Assembly: GCF_023065955.2 (NCBI RefSeq)
Contig: NW_026622874.1
Span: 9,778,001 to 9,842,000, forward strand
Reading direction: 5' to 3'
DNA from: Ursus arctos
Taxonomy: Eukaryota; Chordata; Mammalia; Carnivora; Ursidae
Length of the DNA stretch: 64,000 nt
A program made the position numbers and the translations under genes. Each line of letters begins with the position of its first letter. Positions within the stretch are counted from its first letter, which is position 1. The notes under the pieces are model-generated. The model was not told the origin of the DNA. It saw only the letters and a list, made by a program, of their open reading frames with translations, and did no database searches. Shown here in pieces: positions 13,431-26,340 of this stretch.

Positions 13431-13633
13431 TTAAAAAGATTTACTTATTTTAGAGAGAGAGTGCAAGCATGGGGCGGGGGAAGGGAGAGGCAGTGGGGAA
13501 GGGAAAGGATTTCAAGCAGTCTCCCTGCTAAGCTTGCAGCCTGAGGCGGGGCTGGATCCCAGGACCCTGAGATCATAACCCAAGCCGAAATCAAGAGTTG
13601 GACGTTCCACTGACTGAGCCACCCAGGTGCCCC
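13431..13633 (-). mobile_element. CAN-SINE in L1
   Basis: Old minus-strand copy ending CCACCCAGGTGCCCC, splitting the antisense L1 sequence that continues on both sides. The T-rich flanks hide exact ends. Confidence 0.88.
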
Positions 13634-14045
13634 TTATTTTTTATTTTTTAAGGATCCTCCATACTGTTTTCCATAGTGGCTGTTCCATTTTACATTCCCA
13701 ACAACAGTGCATAAGGGTTCCAATTTTTCCACATTCTTGTCAACATTTGTTATTTTCTCTTTTTTTTAAGAGTGACCATTTTAATGGGTGTGAGGAGATA
13801 TCTCATTGTGGTTTTGATTTACATTTCCTTAATGATTAGAGATGTTGAGTATCTCTTTTTGTGCTTGTTGGTCATTTGCGTATCTTCTTTGGAGAAATGT
13901 CTGTTGAAGTCCTTTACCCATTTTTAATTGGATTGCTTTTTTGTTCTTGTTGAGTTGAAGGGGTTCTTTATGTATTTCACCTATTAATGGCTTATTGATA
14001 ATAGTGTTTGCATGTACTCCCATTCCATAGATTTGTTGAAGATAG

Positions 14046-14234
14046 CTATTGTAAATGAGATTGTTTTCTTAATTTTCTTTTCAGATTGTTCATTGTTAGT
14101 GTATAGAAAAAACTGATTTTTATGTGTTGATTTTTGTAACCTGCAGCTTTGCTGTATTCATTTACGAAATAAACAGTATTTTGTATGGGATCTTTAGCAT
14201 TTCCTACATACAAGATCATATCATCTGCAAACAA
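14046..14234 (-). pseudogene. L1 reverse-transcriptase remnant
   Basis: Open minus-strand stretch with the F-A-D-D box of L1 ORF2 reverse transcriptase followed by the N-E-Y-S-K-A-A-G-Y-K-N-Q helix typical of the family. Stops and shifts on both sides make it a relic. Confidence 0.8.
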
Positions 14235-14880
14235 ATAATCTTACCTTTTCCTTTCTAATTTCAATGTTTTTTCTTTTTTCCTTGACTGATTGCTCTAGCT
14301 AGAACGTCAATACTATATTGAATAGACATGATGAGAGTGGACATTCATCTCTTGTTCCCGATCTTAGTGAATAAGCTTTCGGTGTTTCACCATTGAATAT
14401 GATGTTAACTGTGAGATTCTACATATGGTCTTTATTAGATTGGGGTAATTTCCTTCCATTCCTAGTTTGTTGAGAGTTTTTATTGTGAAGAAGTGTTGTG
14501 TCAGATGCTTTTTTGGTATCAGTTATGATGATCATATGGTTTTTGTTCTTCATTATGACATGTTTTTGGGTTTTGGGGTATGTTGTTGAAGAGTTTTACA
14601 TCAGTATTCATCAGAGACATAGTCTGTAGTACTGTGTTCTTTTAGTATCTTTGTCTGGTTTTGGCATCAGGATAAAGTTGTCCTCATAGAATGAATTTGG
14701 AAGTGTTCCCGTTTCTTCAGTTTTTTTGGGAAGGGTTTGGGAAGGATTGGTGTTAATTCTTTAAATATAGGTAAAGTTCCCCAGTGAAGCCATCTGCTTC
14801 TGGGCTTTTTTTGTTGTGATGTTTTTGATTACTGATTCAGTCTCCTTCCTAGTTATAGGTTTGTTCAAATTGTTTATTTC

Positions 14881-15085
14881 TGGGCACCTGTATGGCTCAG
14901 TTGGTTAAGCATCTGCCCTCAGCTCAGGTCATGATCCCAGAGTCCTGGGATCAAGTCCCGCATCAGGCTCCTTGCTCAGTGGGAGCCTGCTTCTCCCTCT
15001 CCGTTTCCTTCTCCCTCTGCCTGCCGCTCCCCCTGCTTGCGTTTGCTTGCTCTCTGTCAAATAAATAGATAAAATCTTTTAAAAA
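14881..15085 (+). mobile_element. CAN-SINE in L1
   Basis: Plus-strand copy starting GGGCACCTGTATGGCTCAG, tail AAATAAATAGATAAAATC. Target duplication AATTGTTTATTTC (14868-14880) against AATTATTTATTTC (15086-15098). Confidence 0.92.
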
Positions 15086-15431
15086 ATTATTTATTTCCTC
15101 ATGATTTAGTTTATGTTTCTAGAAATGTATCCATTTCTTCTAGGTTGTTCCATGTGTTGTATAATTATTTATACAAGTCTCTTAAGGTGCTTTTTATTTC
15201 TGGGGCATAATTACTGATGTCTCTTCTTTCATTTCTGGCTTTTGTTGAATCTTTTCCCTTTTTTTTCCTTATTATTCTAGGTAAGAGTTTTTAAATATTG
15301 AAGATATTTTTAAAAATCCAACTTACTTTCACTGATATTTTTTCTATCTTCCATTTCCTTTATTTCTGCTTTAGTCTGTTATTTTCTTCCTCTTCTAACT
15401 TTGGGTTTCATTTATTGTTCTTTTGTTAGTT

Positions 15432-15627
15432 TTTTTGTTTTAAAGATTTTACTTATTCATTTGACAGAGATAGAGACAGCCAGCGAGAGGGAATACAAGC
15501 AGGGGGAGTGGGAGAGGAAGAAGCAGGCTTCCAGCGGAGGAGCCTGGTGTGGGGCTCGATCCCAGAACTCCGGGATCATGCCCTGAGCCAAGGCAGATGC
15601 TTAATGACTGAGCCACCCAGGTGCCCC
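15432..15627 (-). mobile_element. CAN-SINE in L1
   Basis: Minus-strand copy with perfect target duplication TCTTTTGTTAGTT at 15419-15431 and 15628-15640. Confidence 0.94.
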
Positions 15628-15932
15628 TCTTTTGTTAGTTCTTTGAAGTGTAAAGTTAGATTGTTGATTTGAGATCTTTCTTATTTTCTAATGTATGTGT
15701 TTAATGCTACGAACTTCCCACTAGTAGTGTACTATTTACATTTAAAGTAGTTACTGATAGAGAAGTACTTACTATTGCCATTTTACCTTTTTTTTTTTTC
15801 CCAGTACATCTTATACTGATTTTGTTACTCTTGTTTTTATGTTTCACTGACTTTTTTTCTAGTGACATCCTTTGATTCTTCTTTTGTGCATTTCCTGTAG
15901 ATTTTTTCATTGTGGTTAAAATAAGGATTACA

Positions 15933-16130
15933 GGGGCGCCTGGGTGGCACAGCAGTTAAGCGTCTGCCTTCGGCTCAGAGCGTGATCCCAGCGTTGTGGG
16001 ATCGAGCCCCACATCAGGCTCCTCCGCTATGAGCCTGCTTCTTCCTCTCCCACTCCCCCTGCTTGTGTTCCCTCTCTCGCTGGCTGTCTCTATCTCTGTC
16101 AAATAAATAAATAAAATCTTTAAAAAAAAT
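15933..16130 (+). mobile_element. CAN-SINE in L1
   Basis: Full-length plus-strand copy. The flanks share GATTACA exactly (15926-15932, 16131-16137) plus A-rich bases before it. Confidence 0.92.
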
Positions 16131-16770
16131 GATTACATAAAACATTTTATAGTTATAGTAATTAATCTTAAACTGATAACAAATTAACTTCAATCACACA
16201 CAAAAACTACTCCTTTATATCGTTCCCCTACTTTATATTATAATCACTCACAGATTACATCTTTCTGTATGTTGTATTTATTGACATTGTGTTGTAATAA
16301 TTTTTAATGCTTTTATCCTTTAAATTCTATGCCCAAATTAAAAGTGATCTACACATCACTATTTATAGTATTATGGATTTCTGTATTTGTCTGTATATTT
16401 ACCTTTATCAGTGACATTTATATTTTTATACAGTTGTGTGTTGCTATCTAGAGTTTTTTGTTGTAACTTGAAGGATTCCCTTTAGCAGTTCTTGTAAGGC
16501 AGGTTTTGTGGTGATTGACTCCCTCAGCTTTTGCTTGTCCAGGAAGGTCTTTATTTCTCTTTCACTTTTAAAAACAATTTTCCTGGATATAGTATTTTCG
16601 GTTTGCAGGGTTTTGTTTTTTGTTTTTTTCTTTCAGTATTTTGAATATATTATCCCACTCCCTTCTGGCCTGTAATGTTTCTTCTGAGAAATCCACTGTC
16701 TTATGGGAGCTCCTTGTACATGATGATTTGTATTTCCCTTTCTGCTTTCAAGAGTCTCTCTTTGACTTTT

Positions 16771-16964
16771 TTTTTAAATAAAGATTTTATTTATTTGAGA
16801 GAGAGAGAGAAAGCACAAGTGGGGGAGGGGGAAGGTGGGCAGAGGAAGAGGAGAAACAGGCTCCCCGCTGGGCAGGGAGCCCAACATGAGGTTCGATCCC
16901 AGCACCCTGGTATTGTAACCTGAGCCGAAGGCAGATGCTTGACCGACTGAGCACCCAGGTGCCC
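16771..16964 (-). mobile_element. CAN-SINE in L1
   Basis: Minus-strand copy ending GCACCCAGGTGCCC. Target duplication CTCTCTTTGACTTTT (16756-16770) against CTCTCTTCAACTTTT (16965-16979). Confidence 0.9.
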
Positions 16965-18162
16965 CTCTCTTCAACTTTTGACAAGTTGTCTGTGATATGT
17001 CTCAGTGTGTACCTCGTTGGGCTCATCCTATTTAGAGTCCTTTGAGCTTTTTGAGTGTGGATGTCCATTTTCTTTGGGAAGATTTAGGAAGTTTTCAGCC
17101 ATTATTTTTTCAAACAAGCTCTCTGCCCCTTCTTTTTCTCCATCTGGAACTTCCGTGTATATTGCTCAGCTTGTTGTGTCCTGTAAGTCCCTTACGGTTT
17201 TCTTCACTTTTCTGCATTCTTCCTTTTAGTTCCTCTGACATGATAAGTTCAAGAGTTGTCTTCAAGTTTGCTGTTTCTTTTTTCTGCTTGATCAAGCCTG
17301 ATGTTGATCCCCTCTCATGAATTTTTAAAGTAATTATTATATTCTTCAGTTCTAAAATTTCCATTTGACTCTTTTTTCAAGTTTTGATGTCATTGGTGAT
17401 ATTCTCATTTTGTTCATGCATTGTTTTCCTAGTTTCAGTCATCTGTTTGTGTTCTCTTGTAGTGCATTGAGCTGCTTTAGGATGATCAATTTATAAATTC
17501 TTAGGTAATTCATATATCTTATTAGAGTCAGTTTCTGAAGATTTATTTTGTTCCTTCGATAGGGCTGTTACACTGTATGTTGGTGTGTCTTGTTTGTTGT
17601 TGTTGTGATTTTTGCTTTAAAGAAAACAGCCATCTCTCCTGGTCTTTATAGATGGGTTTTGTGCAGGGGAAGGTATTCACCTGTCAGCCCAGCTAGAGAT
17701 TCTGGAGATCCCTTAGACTTTTTAAGACAATGTTTCTTCTTTGGTCTTGTGTGTATGTGTAATTTTCCAGTTATTGTGATCTTGCTCCTTTTCCTGTCTG
17801 CAATACTGCAGGTTTTTTGGTGCTTCAGTGAAGTCACTGAACTCTTTTATTCTCAAGATATGCCAGTTTTATGAATGCTGAGTCAAGCAAGACAGAAACT
17901 AGTCCATTGGCAGCCTTTCTCCACCTATAAGCTGGAGTGTTGAACAGACATTCCACTCTTCTTTTTCCTATCCAGTGGAGAAGCTGCAGGTTGGGCTTCC
18001 TCCGCCCCCCAGTATTGAGCTGTGTTGCCTTGGGGGAGGTGCTGAGATGATTAAAATGAAATTTTCTTACTCCTTTCAATATGACTGTACTTGGCTTTGA
18101 ACTTGACTGGTGTACTGCCTTCTTAGCTTGTCTTTGGCATTTTCATAAAGGCTTTTTGACTT

Positions 18163-18373
18163 TTTTTTAATTTATTTTTTTGAGAAAGAAAGAGAGCATG
18201 CACGAGTGGGGTTCAGGGGCCTCGATGGAGGGGCAGAGGGAGAGAGAATCCCAAGCAGGCTCCCATGCTCAGTGTGGAGCCTTCCTTGGGGCTTGATCTT
18301 ACAACCCTGGGGTCATGACCTGAGCCAAAATCAAGAGTCCAACACTTAACCACCTGAGCCATCCAGGTGCCCT
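18163..18373 (-). mobile_element. CAN-SINE in L1
   Basis: Diverged minus-strand copy ending CCATCCAGGTGCCC, yet with a perfect 15-bp target duplication AAGGCTTTTTGACTT at 18148-18162 and 18374-18388. Confidence 0.93.
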
Positions 18374-18483
18374 AAGGCTTTTTGACTTACGTTGTTATTA
18401 AAAGTCAGTGTTTCTGTAGAGGAATAAGTTGAGGCTTTCTGTTCTGCCGTCTTGCTGACATCACTCTCTTTCCATATGGATTT

Positions 18484-19434
18484 ACCCACCATCTTTTATT
18501 GAAATATTGGTTTTATTCCCCATTGGTATTCAGCATGCCATTAATTATAAATTAAGAATTCATATATGCATAGATCATTTCTGTACTCTATTTTGCATGC
18601 TTGGTCTATTTGTACTTTTTAAAGTACCAAATTATTTCAATTGCTGTAGCTTTGCAATGACTCTTGATATTTAGTACATTTTCTTGTTCCTACTTAACAT
18701 TTAGACTGTTCTTTATTTTTTGTGTTTCAACATAACTTTTTAAACCAGTATATTAGTTTCCAACAAAAAACAGTTTGCTGGAAGTTGGATTGTGATTATA
18801 CTGAATTTAAAGATAAATTTAGGGCAAAGTAATATCTTACAATTATTGTATATTCCAGTCTATGAGGACAATATATTTTTGCATTTATTAAGGTTTTTAA
18901 TTTCTCTCACTAATATTTTATAATTTTTATTGTGGCATTACTGTACAAATTTCCTTAAATTTTTTCTTTAAGTGTTTGGTATTTGGTACTATTGTAAATG
19001 TTATCTTTTTAAGTATTTTAGTTTTTAAATGTTGCTGGTATAAAAAATACCATTGACTATAGTATTTTAAAACTAACAATCTTTTTATTCACTTATTAAT
19101 TCTCATAATTCAACTATAGATTCTTTCGGATTTTCTATCTACACAGTCATATCTTTTTTGCATTATGACATTTTTTTTCTTTATTTTCAGCCCATATACC
19201 TTTTGCTTCTTTTTCTTGACTTACTGCATTGGTTAGTACCTCAAATGTGATCTTTAAATGAAACGTTGATAGCAGATTGCATTTCTTAGTTCCTGATCTC
19301 ACAGCGAAAGTTTTTCCCTTTAGGTCTCATATTTGCAAAAGTATATTTCATAGATGCTTTTTATCAGATTAAGGAAATTCCCTTCTGTTACTAGTTTGCT
19401 AAGAGTCTTTATCTTGAATAGATGTTGAATTTAG
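18484..19434 (-). mobile_element. Older L1, continuation
   Basis: Antisense ORF2 sequence continuing the copy broken at 12833 (CACCATCTTTTATTGAAATA follows directly from the duplicated TCCATATGGATTT in L1 order). It stops where the next L1's 3' end begins. Confidence 0.75.
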
Positions 19435-19436
19435 AA

Positions 19437-21590
19437 AGTTCTTTATTGAGGCTTAATTGACATCATAAACTGCATACGTTTAAATTATATAATCTGGTAA
19501 GTTTTGAAAATTTATTATCCCTTGAAATCATTTCCATAGTCAAGATAATGGATATATCTGTTTGTCCAAGAATTTCCTTATTCCCATTTTTATTCCCTCT
19601 CTCTTAAGTAAGGCCCTACTTACCCCCACATTCTTGGGAAATGACTGATCTTTCAATTACTGTAGATTCGTTTATATTTTTTGTAGAATTACATAGGAAT
19701 GAGATTATATATTCAAACCTTTGGTCTGATTTTTTTTTCACTTAGCATAATACTCATGTTTGGGATTCATTCATGTTGTTTAGAGTATCATTAACTAGCT
19801 TTTTATTTCTGAGTTGTATTCCTTTAGAGAACTATATCACAGTTTCTTTATATTTCATCTTTGGATGGGCATTTGGGTTGTTTCTAGTTTTGGGCTGTTG
19901 CAAATAAAGCTATTTTGAATATTTGTATTTGAATATTTGTCTTTGTGTGGACATGTACTTTCATTTTTCTTTGGTGAGCACCTAGGAATAGAATGACTGA
20001 GTTATATTAGAAGAATAAGTTTAACTTTTTAAGAAACTGCTGGACTGTTTTCCAGAGGGGGTGTATCACATTACATTTCTATAAGCAGTGCCTGACACTG
20101 CCAGTTGGTCTGCATCCTTTTTAACACTTGTTTTGGTCAATCTTTTTTATTTTAGACATCCTAATAGATATAAAATAGAATCTCTTGTGTTATTAACTTT
20201 TATTTCCCAATTATCTAATGATGTTGAGCATACTTTTTATGTGCTTGTTTATCATCTTTATATATTTGGTGAATTGTCTGTTGAAGTCTTTTGCCCATTG
20301 TCTTAGTGGTATTTTTATTTCTCATTATTGAGTTTTGAGGGATTTTTAAAATATATTCTGGATATTTTTCAGGTATGTGATTTATAATTTTTCCTCCTAG
20401 TCAGTAGCTTGTCTTCTCATTTTCTCAATATTGTCCTTCCAAAAGAAGTTCTTAATTTTCAGGAAGCCCATTTTATCAAAGTTCTTTGTTTTTATGGACC
20501 AATGTTATATCAAAAAATCTTTGTTTAACCAAAAGTCACAAGGATTTTTTCCTAGAAGTTTTATAGTTTTGTGTTTTACCCTTAGATCAATGATCCATGT
20601 TGTGTTAATTTTTTAAGAAAGTATGAAGTATTGCTTGAAGTTCATTATTTTGCATATGGATACCCAGTTTTCTGACACTGTTCTTTCTTGATTGAATTTT
20701 CTTTGTACCATTAACATAAATCATTTGGCCATATGTATTTTCATCTATTTTTGGTCAGTACCTATTCTCTTCCTGTGACTTACCATTAAGCCTCTATCAC
20801 ACTATCTTAATTACTATAGCTTTATAGTAACTCTTGAAGCCAGTATAGAAGTCCTTTGTTCTGGGGCGCCTGGGTGGCACAGCGGTTAAGCATCTGCCTT
20901 CGGCTCAGGGCGTGATCCTGGCGTTATGGGATCGAGCCCCGCATCAGGCTCTTCCGCTATGAGCCTGCTTCTTCCTCTCCCACTCCCCCTGCTTGTGTTC
21001 CCTCTCTCGCTGGCTGTCTCTATCTCTGTTGAATAAATAAATAAAATCTTTAAAAAAAAAAAAAAAAAAAAAGAAGTCCTTTGTTCTTCTTTTGCAACAT
21101 TACTTAAGGTATTTTAGTTCTTTTGTATTTCCACATACATTTGATAATCAAATTGTCATTTGTAATAAAAATCCTGCTGGAATTTATTTGAAATCTATAT
21201 ATCAATTTAGGGAGAATTGACAATATTAAATCTCCCAATCCATGAACACAGTTTATCTCTGTTATTTAGGACTTTAATTTTATTCAGCAATGTTTTATAA
21301 TTTTCAGTGATGTATCTTATATATCCTTAAGCATTTTATATTTTTCATATTATTGTAAATGTTAATGGTTTTTAAATTTTCAATTTCTAATGGTTTTGTT
21401 GCTAGTATATAGACATACAGTTGATTTTTATATATTGACCTTGTATCCTGCAACTTTTCTAAATTCACTTATTCTAATAAATTTTTTAAGAATTAATTAC
21501 ATATGATTTTCTACTTAGATGATCGAATCGTCTATGAATATAAAAACAATTTTACTTCTTTATTCTTTATTTTATTTTATAAAATAATAG
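19437..21590 (-). mobile_element. Third L1, antisense, with a SINE in it
   Basis: Starts with a typical L1 3' end (TTTATTGAGGCTTAATTGAC), continues through TTTCACTTAGCATAATACTC and TTGGATGGGCATTTGGGTTG to ORF2-type sequence near 21590, 70 bases before exon C. Split by the SINE at 20863-21071. Confidence 0.8.
20863..21071 (+). mobile_element. CAN-SINE, youngest-looking
   Basis: Full-length plus-strand copy with a 20-base pure A tail and perfect 16-bp target duplication AGAAGTCCTTTGTTCT at 20847-20862 and 21072-21087. It lies in an antisense L1 and 588 bases upstream of exon C. Confidence 0.97.
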
Positions 21591-21628
21591 TGATGTCTTT
21601 CAAACCCATCTGTTTAAATGTTTAATAA

Positions 21629-22587
<959 letters not shown>

Positions 22588-22698
22588 TAAATCTTTATGA
22601 TATATTTGCAGTCTTAAAATTTCATTAGTTTCATACAATTCAGTAAATACAATGTAGTTAAACTATATGGATTATTATAAAAAATCCCATTTTACTAA

Positions 22699-23030
22699 GG
22701 TGCCTGGGTGGCTCAGTTAAGCATCTGACTTTTTTTTTTTTAAGATTTTATTTATTTATCGTGTCAGAGAGAGAGAGCGCGCATAAGCAGGGGGAGCAGC
22801 AGGCAGAGGGAGAAGCAGGCTTCCCCCTGAGCAAGGAGCCTGATGTGGGACTTGATCCCAGGACCCTGGGATCATGACCTGATCCAAAGGCTTAGCCGAC
22901 TGGGCCACCCAGGTGTCCCAAGCATCTGACTCTTGATCTCAGCTCAGGTCTTGATCTCAGGGTCGTGAGTTCAAGCCCTGCGTTGGACTTCACACTGGGC
23001 ATGGAACATACATACATACATATATACTTA
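22699..23030 (+). mobile_element. Old CAN-SINE split by a second SINE
   Basis: The plus-strand head GGTGCCTGGGTGGCTCAG is at 22699-22730. The body resumes at 22920 (GCATCTGACTCTTGATCTC) and ends in a CATA repeat near 23010-23030. Confidence 0.9.
22731..22919 (-). mobile_element. CAN-SINE inserted in another CAN-SINE
   Basis: Minus-strand copy with target duplication AAGCATCTGACT at 22719-22730 and 22920-22931, taken from the host SINE. It is 193 bases after exon D. Confidence 0.95.
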
Positions 23031-23104
23031 CATAAAAATAGCATTTTACCAAGTTTTTATGACTCTATCAAGGTGATACTTTTGCAGTTTATCACTTTAA
23101 AAAG

Positions 23105-23770
23105 TTGTAACAATTGATGTATTAATTTCCTAGCGCTGTCATAACAAATTACCACAAATTGGGTGGCTTAAGATAACAGAAATTGATTCTCACATTTCTG
23201 GGGGTTAGATGTCTAAAATTAAGGTGTTACAGGTTTTCTGTTGGCGGCTCTCAGGAAGACTCATGCTTCTCTCCTAGCTTCTGGTGGTTGCTGGCAATTT
23301 CGGCATTTATTTATTTATTTATTTATTATAATTTTTAAATTTTATTTTTTTAAAGGATTTATTTATTTATTAGAGAGAGAGAACACAGAGGGAGAGTGGG
23401 AGGGAGAAGCAGATTCCCAGCTGAGCAGAAAGCCCAACGTAGGGCTCCATCCCAGGACCTTGAGATCAGGGCCCAAGCCTAAGGCAGACGCCCAACCAAC
23501 TGAGCCACCCAGGTGCCCCCAATTTTGGCTTTTAAATGTTCCTTTCACTCTCTGCTTCCACATGTACATGACATCCTCCCCTGTGTGTATCTGAATCTAC
23601 ATTTTCCTCTTCTTATTAGGACACCAGTCATACTGGATCTAGGGCCCACCCTAATGCAGTATGACCTCATTACATCTGCAAAGACCCTATTTCCAAATAT
23701 TCCAGAATCATTCTGAGTTCTAGATGGACATGAATTTGGGTGGGGGGGGGGACACTATCAGCCCACAACA
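23105..23770. repeat. Old interspersed repeat (two pieces)
   Basis: The flanks 23105-23309 and 23519-23770 form one ancient repeat that I recognise from many mammalian introns (CCTAGCGCTGTCATAACAAA near its left end, GACACTATCAGCCCACAACA at its right). I do not name the family. Its TG..CA-like ends would suit an LTR, but that is a guess. Confidence 0.55.
23310..23518 (-). mobile_element. CAN-SINE in an old repeat
   Basis: Minus-strand copy after an ATTT run, ending CCACCCAGGTGCCCC. Flanks CAATTTCGGC and CAATTTTGGC look like an eroded target duplication. Confidence 0.88.
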
Positions 23771-24180
23771 CTTGGCTTTCCTGATTTCTGTTTGTGGTAG
23801 AGAGGAGGGTTAGGGAAGAACAGTGACTTGGCTACGTGTTCATGTACAGCACGTTTATGTCCAGTCAAGTACTGTCAGTGATGCTGCAGCACTGACGTTG
23901 AATCTCTCGTAAACTCCTCATTTGCTGCTCATCCATTATGGGGTGAAACCACCTCCGAAATACTCAATTTAAAGCCAGGTTATTAGCATTTTCTCAGTAA
24001 GGGAAGGCCAGGATTATATACGCACACACCCACCAAATCTACATACATTTATCTATTTTCACATATTTTATATTGCTAAAAATAAAAGTGGACTTGGCCA
24101 GAAACTAACAATGTCAATCTCAGTGTCAATTTATGCCCAGTAAAAGTGGACATAGATTATTGAAATGGGAAGACTAGCTT

Positions 24181-24382
24181 GTGGGCGCCTGGGTGGCTCA
24201 ATCAGTTGGTCATCTGACTCTTGGTTTCAGTTCACCTCACTATCTCAGCATTGTGAGATTGAGCCCTGAGTTGGGCTCCACTCTGGGCATGAATATTCTC
24301 TCTTTCCCTCTCCCTCTGCCCTCCCTCCATTCGTGTGCATACTCTCGCTCTATTAAAAAACAAGAAAGAGTTAAAATAAAAA
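24181..24382 (+). mobile_element. CAN-SINE, older
   Basis: Plus-strand copy starting GGGCGCCTGGGTGGCTCAAT. Flanks share GGAAGACTA (about 24168 and 24383). Confidence 0.88.
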
Positions 24383-24718
24383 GGAAGACTAAGTGTTTTT
24401 TCGGGGGGTTTTGTTTTTTGTAACTGTGAGAACTCTTTATCTATTTGGATATGCACTTTTAGGGGAAACAGTAGTAATATAAGATGAAATTATAGGCTAA
24501 ATTATTATTTTTCAACAGATGGGACATAATTGACATTTTGGGCAGGACAAGATCTCCTTTTGCGGGACTCTTGGAGTTTAGCATTCCCAGACCTCCAGGG
24601 GCAAAAAATGCCAGTTGGACCCCTCCCTATCATATTATATTACATTGTTGACTGTTAAAATTAATTAAAGTTGGAATAATGTCCCCACTCTGTTATTTTA
24701 TAAGAGGAAAATTTCACA

Positions 24719-24830
24719 AGGGTGCCTGGCTGGCTCAGTCAGAAGAGCAGAATTTGAGCCCCATGTTGACTATAGAGATTACTAAGATAATAAATAATAA
24801 ATAAATAAACTAAAAAAAGTTTTTTAACCT
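24719..24830 (+). mobile_element. Short old tRNA-derived SINE
   Basis: GGGTGCCTGGCTGGCTCAGTC head, shortened body and an AAATAAATAAATAAAC tail; no CT-rich part. An early carnivoran SINE type. Confidence 0.75.
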
Positions 24831-25218
24831 AAAGCAAAAGGTAAATCATTTTAAAGGGAAAATACTATTTTATCTAGTATGCTAATAATAAAAGCTCATC
24901 TATTTATGTTATAAAAATTTTACTATCTTCATTGGGGGAAAAGTTTTAGAAAATGAAAGAGTGTAACTGTAATCAAAAATCATTTTAATTGATTAAATAC
25001 CTCATATTTAGAATAAAACATTTATGTAATCTGTAAAACATTTATATAATCTATATACTTCCAGACACTCAGGAAATTTTTTTTGAAGCTATGTAGCCTT
25101 TATACTCTATTCTTTATATTTTGTTATAAAATCAGACTTTTGAGAAAAGAGCCTCTTCTAGAAATAGAATATGATAGTTTAGATTTTATATTGCTACATT
25201 AAATCACATATCTCATAA

Positions 25219-25530
<312 letters not shown>

Positions 25531-26218
25531 TAGTTCAGAAAACATTACTTCAGTGACTCCTGGGGCCTGAAGGGCTTCTAAAAATGGAATTGATTTTCAA
25601 GGTGTTTGTAGTCTAGGTTTTGTAAAAGGACATGGAATATACATGAAAGAACAGGGGCTAGTAATCAAGGATAAGGCTCTAGAAAAAAGTGTTGTGAAAT
25701 ATTTTTAAAGAGAAAATATTTAGTAGCAAAATGTTTCTTTAACTTTATGGATGCACAGCAGCAAGCAAGAAATACCAACACTTCTAACAGTTGTAGGAAA
25801 ACAATTAAAATAATAAAAAGTGGGATGTCTAAACTCCCAAGAGACTAAGTGTTTATGTTTATACACCAATAGGAGTTTTCTGTTACCATTTACTATTCAG
25901 ATGTGGACAGCAGTCCCTTCTCTCCTGATCATGCTTCTCTGCCACAGTTAAGAACTAGTAACATACATCCCTAGGTGCATTTTACAAAATACATACAAGT
26001 AAGTGAGAAAAAGGTAAGTTAAAATACACACACACACGTAATGGGGAGAGGAGGGAATTGCTGTCCACATATGAATAGTAAATGATAATAGGTAAAATCC
26101 TGTTGGTGAACATAAACATTTAGTCTTATTGAAGTTTATATATCACATTTTATATCTATTATATATAGATCTAGATATATAATATTATATATTGAAAACT
26201 AGGTGACTAAAATAGTGA

Positions 26219-26340
26219 ACCCTTGCGGGACCTTGCAGGCTCAGTCAGTGGAGCATGTGACTCTTGATCTTGGGGTTGTGGGCTCAAGTTCCATTTTGGG
26301 TATAGAGATGACTTAAAAATAAAATCTTTAAAAAAATAAA
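26219..26340 (+). mobile_element. Short old tRNA-derived SINE
   Basis: Diverged plus-strand copy containing GGCTCAGTCAGTGGAGCATG and GACTCTTGATCTTGGGGTTG, tail AAAAATAAAATC. Flanks share AAAATAG. Confidence 0.75.

Larger units (their letters stand above)
12834..18470 (-). mobile_element. Younger L1, antisense, with six SINEs in it
   Basis: Bounded by a perfect 13-bp duplication TCCATATGGATTT at 12821-12833 and 18471-18483. Read on the minus strand: 5' UTR-like sequence (about 18470 down to 16140), then ORF2 reverse-transcriptase sequence, then the 3' end. Minus-strand 14046-14234 encodes F-A-D-D-M-I-L-Y, the reverse-transcriptase active-site box. Subtracting six SINEs leaves about 4.4 kb, so parts are missing: 5' UTR-like sequence meets mid-ORF2 near 15780-15930, suggesting loss of ORF1 and the endonuclease part. 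It cannot be active. Confidence 0.85.

Noticed and set aside
14046..14234. Active retrotransposon reverse transcriptase
   Set aside because: Only about 60 codons are open around the F-A-D-D box and SINEs break the rest, so it is a relic.
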